From contig JASBNA010000016.1 of the NCBI GenBank assembly GCA_038087015.1, positions 124,001-188,000 on the forward strand: 64,000 bases of DNA. Reading direction: 5' to 3'. The translations under genes and the position numbers were made by a program. Below, piece after piece: positions 1-10,900 of this stretch; the first letter of the stretch is position 1, and every line of letters starts with the position of its first letter. This DNA is from Cerrena zonata (taxonomy: Eukaryota > Basidiomycota > Agaricomycetes > Polyporales > Cerrenaceae). The notes under the pieces were generated by a model that was given only the letters and a program-made list of their open reading frames with translations, searched no databases and was not told the origin of the DNA.

Positions 1-2300
1 CGTTCTGGCGATTTCAGTCGTTTATATCGCCGTCATAATCTTGAAACATACGGAATTGATGTTAGTGTTAGGGCAGAGCACAATGTCGACAATTGGCTCA
101 ATCCAAACAATAAACACTTCCGGAAGTCTATTTTCGACAGTGTCTTCCATTACGCTGCCCGAACTTGTGAAGAAGATCGATTCAAAGTTTGTATCGCCTC
201 ATCAGAGATGCGTGAAGCTGCATGGAAATACTGTCATAACAAGCAACTATTGCTTGATGGTACTTTCGGTTTATGCACATCACGACTACTTCTTTGGATT
301 GCTATGGGCATCGACGAGTCTGGGAGTGGCATACCTGTCGCTCTGTTCTTGTTTTCTGCTCCTACCGGCAATCGAGCTACTCACGCTGGCTATAACACTT
401 CAATCTTAGCCGAACTTCTGGGCACTTGGCACAACTGGCTGGGTAGTTGTTACGACGAACCTTTCAAGCCATACGTTGCTATGACTGATACCGACCTTAA
501 GGAGCGCGGCGCCCTCGTCCTCATCTGGAAAGACATCATTCTCCTCCTCTGTAAATTTCACGTACGTCAATGTTGGACGAACAAAAGGAAGGCCCTACGT
601 ATCTCCGCAGGTGGATCACATTGGAAGGCTATGGTACGCTCACGATTTCTTTCATTGGAAGAAGCGTAAGTAGAGTCATTTTCACACATGATCGAAACTC
701 ATAATATCTTATGTATCAGGTTATTGGAGACAACAAACCATTCAAATGCAAGAGACCTTATTACTAACGAACGCAAAGAATGTGAAAAGCTGCAAAGAAT
801 GCAGGACCCAGAAGCTAACACTACCGGCGAGGCGGGTATATGTTTCCTTGAATATCTTATGTTCCAATGGATGCCGATCGAGATATGGTGTAGCTGGTCT
901 CGTTTCGGACGGGAAAATGCTGCGACGCGCCTTGGAATTCCAACCGCAAAGGTCTTGACAACGACGAATAACCTTGAAGCACTTAATGGTAGTCTGAAAC
1001 GGAAATATCTTGATGAATGGAAACGCGCAGGTCATCGTCTACGTTTTGATGTCTTGATATATCACCTCGCCAAACATATCCTCCCACATATCTACGCCCG
1101 TCGTCGAACTGATCTACATTATGTCCAATGGCGGGCCCAACGTTTCCTCTTCGCTTCCGGTGGTGATGTCATTGCTACACAGCATGGACGAGGGCATCCT
1201 ACCAAACTCAGAACATGGTTTACTCCCGACGAGAACCGAGACTTGGCAGCCCAACGCCTCTTTGCAGGGGGTAATATTAAACCTATCCCGAGTGGTCGAC
1301 AGTACGAACTATGGGCCAGATGTACATCTGAGTCCCATTCCGATGTTTCTTACTGGCTAACGGTACACCCTACTGGCTCGGCAACATGCACTTGTCTTGA
1401 CTGGATGCATAGAGGTGGAGCATGCAAGCATTTACGAGCGTTCCGGAAAGTGATCGAGCAATGGAGTCGAAATGGAATATTAGAGCATCCGTTTCTATTC
1501 GCGTCTTCACAGATTGAAGCAGAGGAAGTTGACGTGCGCAATGAGTGCTGGTATGCATCCAAATATCTACTCGCCATCACTCACTCGCCCTCCGCTTCTA
1601 ATATTTCAAGCGGTTTGATTCTTGATGCTAATCGTATTCGATTGGACGGGGATCATACTACACGCCCACCTCACATGTCAGTAACTGCGGAAACCCATTT
1701 CCTCCTTCCCCCGACCATTCCTGAGTCTGAGATGCCATCGCTTGCGCAAGAGGCAATGCTGCATTCCGATTGCATACGTGATGAAGACATCGTATCGTCA
1801 CATCATGAATTGGATCCACATTCAAACAACGAGAATCTATCCCCTGAAGCCCACGCGTCTAGATTGTTACCAGGAAGCGACAACTCTCGAAAACGTACCT
1901 TTGCATCACAGGTTTCCTGTAATGCTGCCGCTCTGTCCACCCAACTCCAGCAGCAGTTACATCATGACATCAATACTGCCCTTCCAATTCTCCACGGCAT
2001 TCTCAGTAATCTTGATCATCCCGGTGATTCAATCCAACTTGAAAACTCTGATTCCATCTCAGAGTTCAGAGAGCTTCTCGAGCTTCTTGAAAACTCCCTG
2101 GCGTCGAAGCTTTGTCTTACACCAATGGGATCGTCAGAAGGTGCGTTTGGCACTATTTCACGCGTACTCAAGCTGATTGCCATCTAGAAACCGTCTTAGA
2201 TCTAGCCATACCAAGCATTACACCAGATAGCAGTCGCATAGTCTTACCCCCCTCGCCAGAGCCTAGACAGAAACGTAAGAAATCACATAAAACAATGTGA
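1..2300 (+). CDS. MULE-type transposase with SWIM zinc finger, 5' partial
   Basis: The reading frame is open from base 1, so the start lies outside the window. The protein has a Mutator-like (MULE) transposase core: 'LLLDGTF' carries the first expected catalytic Asp, followed by 'TDTDLKERGALVLIW' and 'LLCKFHVRQCW', and then 'NNLEALNGSLKRKYL' where the family keeps an acidic residue. A SWIM zinc finger, 'CTCLDWMHRGGACKH' (CxC-xn-CxH), follows near 1385-1430. One intron is clear at 666-719 and keeps the frame. A second likely intron at 2141-2187 (GTGCGT...CTGAT...CTAG) removes an early stop at 2187 and adds a basic tail ending 'RQKRKKSHKTM' with a stop at 2298-2300, which could be a nuclear localisation signal. 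It could be an active element or a domesticated SWIM protein; no terminal inverted repeat could be assigned because the left end is cut off. Confidence 0.8.
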
Positions 2301-2349
2301 TCGGTTTGGATGTAATATACATGTTATTTATATATGACGAAAGTCACAA

Positions 2350-2849
2350 AACAAACTGATGGGGGGTTGTGCTCAACCAAGTAAACCGCACCATTGGGTT
2401 CACATGGAGGTCGGGGTGTGCCAACACCGAAGGCAAATTATTGGTTCTTCAGCTTAAGTAATTGGTTATTAGAGGTTCCATGAGATAGACATAAGAGCCG
2501 ATGTTACTCCCGGTGCTGAACTTCAAGGTGAGGGCATTTCCGGTGATACCGTAGGTAGCAGTATAGTCAGCACTGTCGAGAGCGCACTTCTTTACGCGAG
2601 CAGTGAGGTCGGGACAGAGGGAAGCCATCCCACTCGTTAATGGTGTAGCGGGTGAGGCCAGTAGTGACATGCAACCAACACTAGCTAGCATCTAGGGTGA
2701 CTGCGGTGTTTTGGGGTAGTGCAAGAACCACTAGCAAAGCATCGTGAGTTGCTAATTTGACAATGCCTTTCTGCTGCGTTGGTGCCGACCTGTTGGCCGT
2801 ACATGATGGCTATGAAAGCGAAGGAGAGAAGAGTTGTTGGGCGAAACAT
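2350..2849 (-). pseudogene. GH7 cellobiohydrolase fragment (5' part), decayed
   Basis: Reading from an ATG at 2849, the minus strand encodes a secretory signal-like start ('MFRPTTLLSFAF') followed by 'YGQQVGTNAAERH', the hallmark start of basidiomycete GH7 cellobiohydrolases. Further GH7 landmarks follow in shifting frames: 'TAVTLDAS' with an in-frame stop where the family has Asn-Trp-Arg-Trp, 'INEWDG', '[16 protein letters not shown]', '[18 protein letters not shown]', then after another stop 'FAFGVGTPRPPCEPNGAVYLVE'. Only about the first 150 of roughly 450-500 family residues are present, with no catalytic centre. Stops and frameshifts show it is not functional. It lies about 55 bases downstream of the RPB1 relic in the same orientation. 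Confidence 0.82.
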
Positions 2850-2904
2850 TGTCTATTCACTCTTCTCAGAAGGACAGTTAGAAAACGAGTGGGGGATATG
2901 TACT

Positions 2905-4620
2905 TACAATGGATCGAGGGATTGAAGCATCGAGACGACTGCTGAACCAAAGGAGATACCCTGGAGCAAGCGGTGCAAGTGTCAAAAATACAAGTAAAAA
3001 TCTAATTGTTCTTACCGATAGGTATACGCTCTCCCTCGACGATCTGCTAACCGAGACAAAAAGACATCTGCAAAATGTTGATGAAAGAACCTTTCCAACC
3101 GGCGATCACTATCTGCTTGACGTCATTGTCTTCCTTCAAGTTCTTCTACATGCATACTGACCGTTCTGATTGTGAGTCAAGTTGAGCTCGAGCTCAACCT
3201 TACTCTAGAACGCCTCTCGATTTGTCATACCCAGTTGGGGTTTGTGTAGATCATGAGCGGCGTCGTCAATGACTTGAACAACACTGGCCTTGCGTTGAGC
3301 AATTTGACTCATCCGAGTGGCGATCTATTGTTTTCTTATTTGTGATCGTGTCCGCGATATTGATACAGGAGCCAATATTGCGGAATAATCAGTAATTACA
3401 ACCTGTTGAAGACCAGTGAAGAAGGTATGCGTACTTTCTGGACCCGTCTCACAGAGAATGATGCGTACATGCTCACCCTGTGCAGCATCGACGGTCATGT
3501 TCTCGACAATACCGTAGTTATTTACCCCATTTTCAATGAGGATACGGTCGTCTCGAAAGTAGGAGATGTTGATACCGCGAGGGGTACACACGGTGGATAC
3601 CCAAACTATTTGACTGAGTTCAGCGTAGGTCTCGTTCCGCAGAATGCTAATAGAAGTGTTTGATCGAGATCCAAGAACGCCGAGCGTAGTGAAACTATCT
3701 ACTTACTACATGTTCATCTTGTCAGCATCGAATTGATATGTTGTAGGACCGTTCCTAACGAGCTCTTGAAGATAAACGATGTTGTATGGCGTGACTAGAA
3801 GGATCTCGATGAGGCCCATGGCAGAATCACAGCTCGCACTTACCTCACTCAGGGTGTGTCACATTCATACCTATACTCCTCGGTACACCGACTTCATCGA
3901 GTTCCAAGTTAGGATCTCCAGTGATGACTGTACGAGCCGAGAAGTCAACACATTTACCCATCAAGTTTCCTAGCAGACATCCTCCCTTGCCCTTTAGTCG
4001 AGCATGGATAGCTTTCACTGGACGAGCCCGATTTTTGCAACGCTTGTAGAATACCAGCGATATCGTTATCCATGTACGTCGCCACATGAAACTAGATGAA
4101 AGAAACATTTCATAGCCCTTTCATAAGAGCTTAATAGTCCATACCTGCTGGAATTGATCAAATTCCGCGATAACTTGAGCAAGTGCACCTTCTTGTTCAC
4201 ACCGCCATACATTGGGAGATGCCTTTATGATATCACCCAGTTTGTAGGTCAAATCATCCTCGCTCCTCGTTGAGCCACCATCAACCGGTATACTAGAGCG
4301 AACTAGAAGAGGGGAACGGGTATCACTCTGGTAATCAACCATTCCGGTCGAGCATACTCGTCAGAGAGACCGAGTAAGTGGAGATCTGAATCAGAGATGT
4401 TCGTCAATGCAGCGTAAACTTCCGAAGGCATGAACAGTCGCTTGTCAGGTTGAAGAAGACATAACCTCCTGGTGGTGATGACCCTCGTTATAAGCAGTTC
4501 CGCACACAGGTAAATTCTGTACAAACCTCGTCTTCACCCTGTGAACACTTATCTGCGTCCATATTCTCGTTATCGTCTCTCAGCTCGTCAGGCTTACAGA
4601 CGATCTTTGCCACATTCCCT
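2905..4620 (-). pseudogene. RPB1: RNA polymerase II largest subunit (RPB1) fragment, decayed, introns kept
   Basis: Minus-strand segments match the N-terminal half of RPB1 in order. 4344-4470 has 'PDKRLFMPSEVY' and 'LLGLSDEYARPEW'; 4140-4320 has 'DGGSTRSEDDLTYKLGD'; about 4040-4085 has '[18 protein letters not shown]'; 3850-4030 has '[20 protein letters not shown]'; 3720-3790 has 'VTPYNIVYLQELVRNGPTTY'. It then jumps to 'FDADKMNM' (family: NADFDGDEMNMH), 'ETYAELSQIVWV', 'PRGINISYF', 'TFFTGLQQVV', 'IAQRKASVVQVIDDAAHDL' and '[11 protein letters not shown]'. Intron-like gaps with splice borders remain (about 4085-4139 and 3790-3845), so the source was genomic DNA, not a cDNA. Two internal deletions, frameshifts and stops make it non-functional. 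The metal-binding Asp loop is altered. The functional gene must be elsewhere. Confidence 0.85.
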
Positions 4621-4779
4621 CTGTTTCTGCGCCGGTGCATTTCTCGAGGTCGTTTCCTGGACTTCAATTTCCGCTTTGTCAATTTTGGAGCAACAGGATC
4701 GGCAGAGTGTGAGGAGAGGATAGAGGAGACAATTTAGAAGTGGAGAGGATTGTATAATAGGATAATGGAAATACTCACA

Positions 4780-5015
4780 CAAGGTCTACAACTAGTTCAT
4801 TTATCAGATCGACAAGACTCATCCTCTCGCTATAGGAATTGTCTTCGACCACTCCTTCAAGGTACATTACACAGCTAACAGAACATGTCATAAGCAGATT
4901 GACTTGACGACGGATAGCTCTTCCATAGGAAGGTACTTGTGCTCGTTGACCTTTGTGGTCATCATGCCGAAATACATCGGGTGCTTGATTTCCTTGTAGC
5001 ATCTATTCGTTTATG
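4780..5015 (-). pseudogene. bromodomain-like fragment
   Basis: After a probable splice acceptor near 5002, the minus strand reads 'CYKEIKHPMYFGMM', then 'VNEHKYLPMEELSVVKSIC'. This resembles the ZA-loop and helix A region of a bromodomain (YYxxIKxPM...Y.s..E...DV). After a short intron it continues 'CVMYLEGVVEDNSYSERM' and 'LVDLINELV', which resembles the NAxxYN...V..DA helix B/BC region with the key Asn replaced. It is a partial domain without a clear start or continuation and it abuts the RPB1 relic. A further exon-like stretch at 5090-5210 could belong to it but I could not identify it. The identification rests on pattern alone. Confidence 0.45.
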
Positions 5016-5531
5016 ATCAGTACTTCAGCGATGGCTCTTACACTACACTGACTTTCATTGGACAGGTATCTCCTTACAATTGTTCTCATCGATAACCGTT
5101 TGGATCGGCGATTTCGTTCGTGCATGAGTTGCCTATGGCGATACAAGTCGGACACCGTCAATGTGTCCTGGTATTGTGACCAGCGAGGAACGGCCAGGAA
5201 GTCTGCAAGAAAGCAGAGAATATAGCAGTAGTTGTGTAGAAGATAGACAAGCACAGAGTAGTACCAGAGAGATTGAGAGAAAAGAGACTATTAACCCAAC
5301 AACTCGGAAATAAGAAGTCACACAACACCGACTTCACTCTGAAGACCGGGACAAAACTTTTTCCCACGGGTTAGCACTTACAAGTTGCAGACTTAGTCTA
5401 TTTACACTTGACATATTTCCGAGTCACTTGTTTATTTGATCATCACTGCAACAGAAGTATATATCGTATACAAATACATCTACAAGAAGAAATCACCGGT
5501 TGGTCACCGAGCACGAAACAGCAACTTGAAC
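5016..5531. other. no assignable gene; remainder of relic island
   Basis: Short open stretches on the minus strand with possible splice signals are present (for example an acceptor near 5200), but none translates into a recognisable family. The stretch from about 5350 to 5531 looks like AT-rich spacer and the 3' flank of the gene at 5532. Confidence 0.4.
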
Positions 5532-7161
5532 TCAGTCATCAATAGTAAGGTCAATAACATCTGAAAAAGTGGGGCTACTAGTAGCCCCACCTCTCGCACA
5601 GATAGGTAAAAGACTAGTTTCATACAAGATACCATGGTACTCTTGAATGCAAGAAGGAGAGCGAGATGTACTGCTAGTAGCCTGGTCAGAACGTACAGAT
5701 GACGAAGAACAGGGAGAAGAGTTAGACGAAGATGGGGATGATGGAGAGGGCCGGACTGGGGTAGTAGTAGCCACGGTTGTGGGAGTTGCACCTAAATTAG
5801 TGCGACAAATATGTATGTGGAAGACAGGTAACGCGATGATGTGACCACATAGGTTGCATCGTCCAAGAACCCCCATCAGTTCATGGAAGCGGACGCCATT
5901 TCCGCAGGGTGAGAGAAGTTTAGTTACAACCTCTTGGGCATCGTTGATGTGAGGTATAGGGAGATCCTCAATCCGGTTATAGAGGAAGTCGGGGGCCGGA
6001 GGAGATGCGATACGAGCGATATCATCGAAATATCCTCGTGTAAGATCTGAGCATAAGAGATTAGTATCAATAAGTTAAAAGGAGGGGTTACAGTGGGTTT
6101 ATGTACTTTCTAGTGTACCAGCAAGTTCAGGTTCCAGCGGGGGAGGTGTGAGTGGTAGAGCCTGCGACAGAGGGGAGAAATCTATGAAGTTTTGGGATTC
6201 CCACACTACTTTAACAGGGAGATCTGATACGAATAGGGGTATAGCGTACCTCGACCAGGAAAAAAGTACTTCCACTCATCCGCAAATGTAAGCAGTTGGG
6301 AAGTGGGAAGTGGAAGCGTGTGAGCGGGAGGTTTATTGGAGTGCTTGGTAACTATAAAGGGTCGTGTTAGTATAAAAATATGACATAGTAGAGTGAAACA
6401 TACATAGAGATGGTTCCTTCTTTTGTGGACGAGCGTATGGGGTTGATACACCAACCTTTCGTGTTATAGGATGGGCTATATATTGGACCAAATTAAGATC
6501 GAAGATAGACATTCAAAATGATAAATAAACTTACTTTTTGCCCTCTTTTTACCGTTGGCCTTACCAAAGTCGACTTCAGGGAAAAAGTCATAGAGATGAA
6601 ACCCCTTCTCAACGGCTTCGAGTCGTTCAAGGTTAACTATATCATAGATAAATATGAGTGTATATCATTGATAAGGAAATAAAATGGGGACGGTACCGAA
6701 GTAGGAGCAACCGCCACCAGTGCTGGTCCAAGAAGCACACCCAACGCAAACATTATTATAATGCTCGCTCTCTTTCCCATAGACAGTGAAAACAGAAACA
6801 ACGCGTTGACCGGGACAAAAGCAGAAGACGTGAGGATCCAGCCAACGGTGGAATCGAGCGTAGCGTTCCAAGTCCCTCCATTGGACCGGAACACCATACG
6901 GTGTCCACGGTCTTAAAAATATCACTGAGTGACATAATGTGAGAAAATAATAAAGTATACTCACAAAGCGACAGGAACAAGTAATGGAGGGTCGTGATGG
7001 AAACTCATCAACGATGGGGAATGCTTGAGAGCAATCTTCCAATCACATTCTCGAGGTCCAAGTTTCACCCCAACAGGGTAGGGTGGTTCTGACAGCCTAG
7101 AATCAAAGGAATGCGACACAGACTTAGACGGACTCAAGATGGTACGGTTGTATGAGGGCAT
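5532..7161 (-). CDS. uncharacterised Cys-rich protein with C-terminal SUMO-interaction-like motif
   Basis: I do not recognise this protein. A consistent model of about seven exons can be joined. Exon 1 runs 7161-6965 ('MPSYNRTILSPSKSV...'; an upstream in-frame ATG at 7233 is possible) and exon 2 runs 6911-6697. The last exon carries 'DDIARIASPPAPDFLYNR', 'GRCNLCGHIIALPVFHIHIC', a Ser/Thr/Pro-rich linker and a final 'DVIDLTIDD'. Two Cys/His arrays are visible: CxC...CxxC in exon 2 ('FCFCPG'...'CVGC'), loosely like a GRF-type finger, and C-x2-C-x9-H-x3-C near the C-terminus, loosely like a UBZ-type finger. The acidic hydrophobic tail VIDLTIDD has the form of a SUMO-interacting motif. These hints suggest a nuclear role with ubiquitin or SUMO, but that is inference. 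Six introns join without any frame break, so the gene looks intact. Confidence 0.6.
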
Positions 7162-7950
7162 TATGGAAGAGTGTCGCAGTAGGAGATTGTTGCAGTAGGA
7201 GAGCGTCGCAGTGAGAATGTGTCGCAGTGTCACAGTGGTAGTGCTGTGAACGAGTATGAGAGGGGGACTTTGACGAGCGATTCATGCATCCTTTATACTC
7301 CTTCAACTCGCTGCAACGTTTCTATCTTCACAAATTCCGAAGCTCCTTCTGTTCTTGCATTGCCTGATACTCCTCACCTCGTTGTCCGAGAACTTGGAAA
7401 CCAAAAAAAAACGAAGGTTCCAGATCGTCGAAAATATTGAAAATTCTTGACGTGACATGACATGACATCGAAGGTGATGTTGATTGACAAACATAAACGA
7501 CGATCATACAAACTGGGTAGGATATGTCGGGAGACCGACACACTGCCAAAATAGGAGTTGGGCGGGAGAGTTATTATTATCTTATCTCTGCACTTAGATC
7601 GAACTTGATCAGCTGTGACAGTTACATGATGGACTGTCAGAAACTGTCACGAAGGCCTTGCTTCTTTGCTTCTCTGGCCACGTCATTCTGGGTGACGGCC
7701 TGCTAGCCCCACGCGTCCTTGCACAGAATATTGACCACATCAAGACTACATCCTCTCCTTCGACCTCCCACACTCAGAATAAGGTCACATCTTAGGTCAG
7801 CTGCTCCTTCCTGTAAGTTGTACCCTATTCCATCTCTTAACTGATCGTGTAATCGACATCATGCATACAGGATAATAACACCGCTATATTGCATACAACT
7901 CCTTGATCGGTTCAATTTCCGAGTCTCCACATCTCCATACACGATCTCTC
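7162..7950. other. intergenic spacer
   Basis: This is the region between two diverging genes, so it must hold both promoters. A short TGACA-type tandem (tgacgtgacatgacatgacat) lies near 7448-7468. I saw no RNA gene or convincing coding sequence. Confidence 0.4.
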
Positions 7951-10900
7951 ATGCATTCACATACAAAGTCAAAGAAGGAGAGTTCAGAACGCAAATCGAG
8001 CGTTAGGATGTCGTCGTCTAGAGAAGGCACCCCACCAAAGTCTCGTCGTCCTCTCCCCGTCCCAAAAGAGCCACAGACCGTCCCTGCAGCTACTTTCTAC
8101 GGGACATCCGTTGCATCAACATCCAAGCACAATGATTACGGCTCTTCTTCTACTTCTTATATACCACCAGACACGACTGTCCAATCCCACTTTCGCGAAC
8201 CGCAACTTGTATCTGAGGACAATAGTACCCCGCCTCCCGATCTCGTTCCAGCGTGGAATACGGATGTCGATGTTGATTGGGGGGCCTCACCTTGGCCTAA
8301 TGTAGACGTTGGCTGGAATACGACATCTAGGAAGATTGACATTGATGGTCGTGATCTAGACGAAGAGGAGAATTGGTGCGATCCGGCTATTCGGGAAAAG
8401 TGCCAGAGACCTGGTCCTGGCCTCCTCCCTCCTGCCGTTGTACCAAATTTCCCAGTACCTCTCGATGCTTTATGGTCGATCACTGCAAACGCTCCTCCTC
8501 CCAAAGCCGACGGTTCTAGAAGTAGTGGTAGTGCTCAGGGATCAGCAAGTCCGCCATCACAGTCGAGCACAGCACCTAGTTTTACACCACCAACACCCGA
8601 AGAAGTCCGGACTGCCATCCCCCACCCCAATGCTTACTACTGTAACCAAAAGAATGGATGGGTTCTCGTATACTGGTGCTCGTCGACCATCTTACCACCT
8701 CTTGTCCATCCATTAACTCCAGACCAACTTCCTGATCACCGCCGTCGTAAATTCACTAATTCATGTATAGATGAAAGTTTGCATACCCAAGGACAACCTA
8801 ACAAGACACATCATTTCCATCGCTACGAACGTGCCGTTGACTCTAGGCATCTTACGACTCCCTTCAGGCGAAGTGAATGGGAAGTCGATGAGACCAAGAA
8901 ACGTCGAAGGCACAAGATGACTATCATTGATAACCCAGAGAATGTACCTACAATTGAGGAGGAAGATTTTCAGTCGGAATCTCAAACCGATTTATTGGAT
9001 TTGTTCATTTGCTGCCAGTGCGCTGTATATTGTCTCGTTTCGAGGGTTATACCAGGTGTCATACCCTTGAAAATCGCAGAGGAGTTCACTAAGGAGAAGA
9101 TGGCAAATCCTTCGGTAGACCATACACCAAGAGCGACGGCATTGCGGGCATGGGAGACCGTTACTACGTATGTATACTGTTCACCTTGCGTTGTTTTAGT
9201 GTATTGTATACTCATTATTAATGCTATATATCCTTTCAACATTCAAAACATCGACGGAAATAGCATTGTGCAAAATCGACTATTCAGGGGCGAAACGCGA
9301 GTTCTTCCGGTCACAAGACCAACATTCTTGCACAAAGTAGGCTGGAACAAAGTCGTGTGCGTATTTACTTGTCGCTCTAACATCATTGTTAATTGACTGA
9401 CTTTCATCTTTTGCCGATGTCCATAGCTCTTCTGTGTTTGAATCTCTTGGCTTTGTTCCGCAGTCAGGACCTAACAAAGATGACGTCGTTTCTCTCCATC
9501 CGCCCGATACTGAACCTACCACTCCTGAGGGCAAGCGAAATCGCGCAAGGTTACTCCGTGCTTGGATCGAGATCAGTTCATGGGTATCTATCTTCTACAA
9601 AGCCCGTGACAGTAAGTCATCGGAATCCTTAACGTGTATTATTTTATCTTTAACTTGCCTCGTTTTTCTCAGAGGAAGCGTATGGGAAGTATGTGCAGCA
9701 AATGCTGCCCGTCATTACCGAGTGTGCGGAAGATATGATTCGAACTGGAATCGGTGCACATATCAGTCAAAGTACGCCTCAAGCATCCTTTATACCCGTT
9801 ACTGCATTTTTGATCATTATATCTTTCAGTTCCCCATAGTGCTCTAGAGGGTCGTCTCGTAGAGATCGTTTCATTATACGAATCCTGGCGAGTTCTAGGA
9901 ATGACTCATGAAATTTACACTTGGGGTAAGATCACCTTCCCTGGGCCACCTCCTCAATATCTGACTTTTTTGCTAAATCATACTCAGAGTACCTCGCATT
10001 TGCATATCTCGCCCAATGTCGATGCGACCCCGGCAACACCATCAGCTACTTCACGCACCTCGTCCAAATATTCGACACCTTTGCTCAATTCAAACTCTCC
10101 CCAACACTCACAGGCGCAGAAGAGCTCGAGACCCTAATCCTGGAAGAACGTTCCCGAGGCCGGTTCACCGAATCCGATATCGGTCGAGCAGGCAACTACC
10201 TCGGTTTCGGAAAAGACAACGAGCTTCGAGTGGAATTGGACGACGACGTGGATGATGATTTCATCTTGAACGCATGGAAGAACGGATTGAAGAGGAGTTG
10301 GAAGGAGCCTTATGAGGGGGCTCAGAGACGGACGGATTTGAATGAGAGTTTCAAGATTATCGCGGATTTGAGGGGGAGTAGGTCGTTGAGGGATGCGTAT
10401 AAGTGGGAGAAGAGTGCTATGTCGCCTGATGCTGCTTATGGTACGCTGGACGTACCGAGGGACGTAGATGAAGGGATGTTGATTACGGTCTTTTCGATGC
10501 GTGTAAGAGTCTATGCTTATTTTCTTCTTCCTTTGAGCTAACTTAGACTGTGTTTTTTTCCGTATCAGGTCGAGGATCAACCTAGTCAATCGGACAAGAT
10601 GAGGGAAGCTCTTGCCGTAATCGCTGACTTCACAGACAGTCAGCGGCTTCGCGAGTTCTTGGAGACTGGGCAAGATCGTAAGTTTCGGTTTATGATACTG
10701 CTCGATTTCTATTTGCTTATTTCGATATGAACCTCTAGCGGGAGACATCACAAATAGTACAGCTTCGAATATGCCCCGCGGCCTAAACCAACTGGGGAAC
10801 ACTTGCTATCTTAATTCGCTGCTGCAGGTATGTGGCTATATTCATGATTGGCTAACCCAATGTTCAATAAGTTCTTTGATAGTATTTCTATACTATTAAG

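Noticed and set aside
5133..5321. 'PGHIDGVRLVSP' as the RPB1 'CPGHFGHIEL' clamp segment
   Set aside because: The match is short, and a bromodomain-like piece lies between it and the certain RPB1 text, breaking the order.
10134..10802. 222-codon minus-strand ORF
   Set aside because: It is antisense to well-supported exons of the deubiquitinase, including the Cys box, and has no motif of its own.
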